From Candidatus Sodaliphilus limicaballi (GTDB lineage Bacteria > Bacteroidota > Bacteroidia > Bacteroidales > Muribaculaceae): 8,472 bases of DNA. Shown piece by piece: positions 6,814 through 8,472 of the stretch. Every line of letters starts with the position of its first letter. The stretch's first letter is position 1. The notes beneath the pieces are model-generated. The model was not told where the DNA came from. It made no database searches and saw nothing but the letters and a program-made list of their open reading frames with translations. The stretch covers positions 1 through 8,472 of the forward strand of contig JAGHSP010000387.1 of NCBI GenBank assembly GCA_018065815.1. Reading direction: 5' to 3'. The position numbers were made by a program, and so were the translations under genes.

Positions 6814-7701
6814 TCACTTGATCACGGTGCCGGGAGCAGTGGGGTTGAAGGTATTCTTCACCCACACGGGAATGCCCTTACCCGCCACGGGAGCGATTGT
6901 GGGCGGGTAGATTACCTTGGCTCCGGCGTCGCACATCTCCTGTGCCAGCTCGTAGGTCATCTCGGGTATGACGGTTGCGTTGGGGTCCTTGCGAGGGTCA
7001 GCAGTCATGAAGCCGTCAACGTCGGTCCATATCTCCAGGCAGCTGGCGTTGAGAATAGCAGCCAGTATAGCCCCGGTGTAGTCGCTTCCGCCGCGGCCCA
7101 GGTTGGTTTTGAGACCAGTCTCGACGTCCTCGGCAATGAAACCTTGCACCACGACGCGCTGCTCCTCGCTGCCTTCAAACTCGACCTTGACGAGTTCCTC
7201 TGTCGCTTCCCAGTCGAGCCTGCGCTGTCCCTCGATGTCGCGGGTCTTGATGAATCGTGGCGAGAAGTGTGGTATAGCATTCTCAATCATGCACGACACG
7301 ATGGCACTTGACATGATCTCGCCATGTGCCACAATGGCATCACGCACCTGTGAGCGCACCACGTCCTCGAGATCCTGGTTCACCATGAGCATGCCGTAGT
7401 AAGAGCGCAGGTTGCCGTCGATGAATTGCTCTATCACCTGGCGGCATTGTTCCTTGGTGCCGTCGATGCACACGGCGTCGATGATGTCGAGATGGCGTTG
7501 CTTCACTTGTTCGAGCGTTTGTTCCCATGCAGCGTCATGAGCCTCGGCCATGTCGCACATTGCCAGCAGCTGGTTGGTCACGCCGCCCAGGGCGCTCACT
7601 GCCACGATCATTTGCTCTGTGCAAGATTCAACTATTTTTTTCACATTGAGAAGGCTCTCAACAGAACCAACCGATGTTCCTCCAAATTTCAGTACTTTCA
7701 T
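6814..7701 (-). CDS. Aspartokinase, catalytic domain only (no ACT or homoserine dehydrogenase domain)
   Basis: The 295-residue product phosphorylates L-aspartate to 4-aspartyl phosphate, the first step toward lysine, threonine and methionine. All catalytic landmarks are visible: KFGGTSVGS (5-13), VSALGG (35-40), AHGEIMSSA (125-133), LGRGGSDYTG (201-210), WTDVDGFMTADPR (225-237) and the closing GAKVIYPPTIAPV...NTFNPTAPGTVIK. In ordinary aspartokinases about 150 more residues with two ACT domains follow, and in ThrA-type enzymes a homoserine dehydrogenase follows those. Here the frame stops at Lys295 with two stop codons in a row (TGA TAA). Only 41 bp remain before thrC, so no decayed ACT coding is left. 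Sequence style is closest to the kinase half of Bacteroidales ThrA; the symbol is left blank because lysC or thrA would both mislead. The enzyme may be free of lysine/threonine feedback or regulated by a partner. Start at 7701 begins exactly at the conserved MKVLKFGGTS. Confidence 0.9.
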   Translation of the reverse strand: MKVLKFGGTSVGSVESLLNVKKIVESCTEQMIVAVSALGGVTNQLLAMCDMAEAHDAAWEQTLEQVKQRHLDIIDAVCIDGTKEQCRQVIEQFIDGNLRSYYGMLMVNQDLEDVVRSQVRDAIVAHGEIMSSAIVSCMIENAIPHFSPRFIKTRDIEGQRRLDWEATEELVKVEFEGSEEQRVVVQGFIAEDVETGLKTNLGRGGSDYTGAILAAILNASCLEIWTDVDGFMTADPRKDPNATVIPEMTYELAQEMCDAGAKVIYPPTIAPVAGKGIPVWVKNTFNPTAPGTVIK

Positions 7702-7737
7702 TGTGTATCTTAATTCTTGTATTTCTTAATGTCGCAT

Positions 7738-7750
7738 CGCCCGCAGGGCG
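7738..7750. other. GC-rich hairpin upstream of the aspartokinase gene
   Basis: CGCCC-GCA-GGGCG forms a perfect 5-bp stem with a 3-base loop. On the plus strand it is followed by TTCTTTTT, which resembles a short intrinsic terminator, yet no plus-strand gene lies upstream to be ended. On the minus strand it would fall about 37 bases before the aspartokinase ATG, inside the likely leader. It may therefore insulate yqgE from upstream transcription, act in the leader, or be incidental. Confidence 0.35.
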
Positions 7751-7804
7751 TTCTTTTTATATAAATATAAAACGCAAAAAGTGTGCCGATATTGTGATAT
7801 TTTG

Positions 7805-7812
7805 TAACTTTG
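7805..7812 (+). promoter_or_regulatory. Bacteroidota -7 promoter element of yqgE
   Basis: TAACTTTG is an exact match to TAnnTTTG and ends four bases (TGGC) before the ATG at 7817. The expected transcription start coincides with or touches the start codon, so a leaderless message is likely. No clear TTTG -33 box is seen about 20 bp upstream; GTGTG near 7781-7785 is the nearest candidate. Confidence 0.6.
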
Positions 7813-7816
7813 TGGC

Positions 7817-8419
7817 ATGAAAGAACACAATGAAGACATTTTTTACCTCACCGACGAGCAGCCCGAGCCTGTGAGCGGTGCGCTGTTGGTGGCAAAACCC
7901 ACGGTTGATGACGACTGTTTCGGCCGCTCGGTGATATTGTTGATTGACCACGACAAGGAAGGAACGATGGGGCTGATACTCAATCGTCCCACTACACTCA
8001 TGCTCAATGACGCAATCACGCTGGATCGTGTCCTCGACGACGTGAGGCTCTATCTGGGCGGACCTGTCAACGACAACGTGATGTTCTATATCCACACGCT
8101 GGGCAGCGAGATAGTACCCGACTCGGTGGAAGTGCTGCCGGGGTTGTATTTTGCCGGAGATTTCGAGGCTCTGAAACTCTATATCGAGTGCGGCGGTGAT
8201 GTCAAGGGAAAGGTGAAGTTCTTTGCCGGGTATAGCGGTTGGGTGCCAGGCCAGCTTGACGACGAGATAGCACGCTATGACTGGGCTGTGCTGGATGCGT
8301 CAGATGCGGAGCGCTTCGTGAGCGACGCCAGCAATGACTTGTGGCAGTGGGCGGTGGAACAGCTGGGCAAGCGATACCGCCTGTGGAACAACTGGCCCAT
8401 AGACCCTAACGTGAACTAA
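7817..8419 (+). CDS. yqgE: YqgE/AlgH family protein (UPF0301/DUF179)
   Basis: This 200-residue cytoplasmic protein has the length and motifs of the YqgE/AlgH family. The signature opening GALLVAKP is at 21-28, and FGRSVILLIDHDKEGTMGLI runs from 35 with NRP at 56-58. YLGGPV is at 79-84, and the C-terminal FFAGYSGWVPGQLDDEI block at 135-151 is followed by the usual Trp156 (YDWAVL). The biochemical role of the family is not settled; AlgH was named for an effect on alginate expression in Pseudomonas. The ATG at 7817 is supported by the -7 element just upstream, and it gives an N-terminus about 20 residues before the first motif, as is usual. The gene is divergent from the aspartokinase operon and appears to be a single-gene unit, at least up to the window end. 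Confidence 0.92.
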   Translation: MKEHNEDIFYLTDEQPEPVSGALLVAKPTVDDDCFGRSVILLIDHDKEGTMGLILNRPTTLMLNDAITLDRVLDDVRLYLGGPVNDNVMFYIHTLGSEIVPDSVEVLPGLYFAGDFEALKLYIECGGDVKGKVKFFAGYSGWVPGQLDDEIARYDWAVLDASDAERFVSDASNDLWQWAVEQLGKRYRLWNNWPIDPNVN

Positions 8420-8438
8420 ACCCCGGACTCCCCGCGCG

Positions 8439-8472
8439 GATCTCACAGATAACACTGATTTAGTAATAACTG
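8439..8472. repeat. Partial 9-bp-period intergenic repeat at the window edge
   Basis: Just after yqgE the trinucleotide GAT recurs at 8439, 8448 and 8457, exactly 9 bp apart. The first two units read GATCTCACA and GATAACACT, followed by a weaker GATTTAGTA. I recall similar short 'CACAGATT'-style periodic repeats between genes in Bacteroidota genomes, but cannot check this here. The element is cut by the window end, so its length is unknown. No rho-independent terminator with a clear T run is visible after yqgE. Confidence 0.45.

Larger units (their letters stand above)
7702..7816. other. Divergent regulatory region between the aspartokinase operon and yqgE
   Basis: These 115 bp hold the promoters of both directions. 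The middle (about 7751-7780) is AT-rich. A small GC-rich hairpin at 7738-7750 lies in what would be the leader of the aspartokinase transcript, and the yqgE -7 element sits at the right edge. On the minus strand a TTTTG followed by a TA-rich run (about 7756-7780) might be the aspartokinase promoter, but I find no good TAnnTTTG match there. No leader peptide with threonine or lysine runs is apparent. Confidence 0.5.

Noticed and set aside
7757..8095. A 112-codon minus-strand frame across the yqgE start
   Set aside because: It is antisense to the conserved YqgE N-terminus and covers the yqgE promoter; no family resemblance was seen.

Overview
The window looks like chromosomal DNA of a fairly GC-rich member of the Bacteroidales. 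A Muribaculaceae- or Prevotellaceae-like host is my best guess, from gene content and style rather than a database search. Three of the promoter regions carry a Bacteroidota-type -7 element (TAnnTTTG), genes lack purine-rich Shine-Dalgarno sites, and the housekeeping proteins (ThrA-like aspartokinase, ThrC, YqgE, RecX, ComF) read like Bacteroidales versions.

Left part (1-1586): a 10/11-bp purine-rich tandem repeat (51-205) lies just beyond the 3' end of a minus-strand pair, recX then a comF-type phosphoribosyltransferase, which overlap by 17 bp and are probably one transcript. A G-rich 192-bp intergenic region separates recX from the next, divergent operon.

Centre (1587-5493): two plus-strand genes, 13 bp apart, look phage-derived. 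The first encodes a 679-residue protein with recurrent beta-propeller-like blade motifs. The second encodes a 617-residue terminase large subunit that keeps recognisable ATPase and nuclease motifs. No portal, capsid, small terminase, integrase, lysis or tail-assembly gene is in the window. The pair sits directly between ordinary chromosomal genes, both frames are open, and the composition matches the neighbours. This isolated packaging-motor/propeller cassette is the most interesting item here.

Right part (5459-8472): a minus-strand lysC-like to thrC operon (aspartate to threonine pathway), whose thrC end overlaps the terminase gene tail-to-tail by 35 bp. The aspartokinase is only a catalytic domain, with no ACT regulatory domain and no homoserine dehydrogenase part. 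No homoserine kinase gene lies between it and thrC. Divergent from this operon is yqgE (AlgH/UPF0301 family), with a -7 element so close to the ATG that the message is probably leaderless. After yqgE the window ends inside a short 9-bp-period intergenic repeat. No tRNA, rRNA, CRISPR array, insertion sequence or origin was seen.
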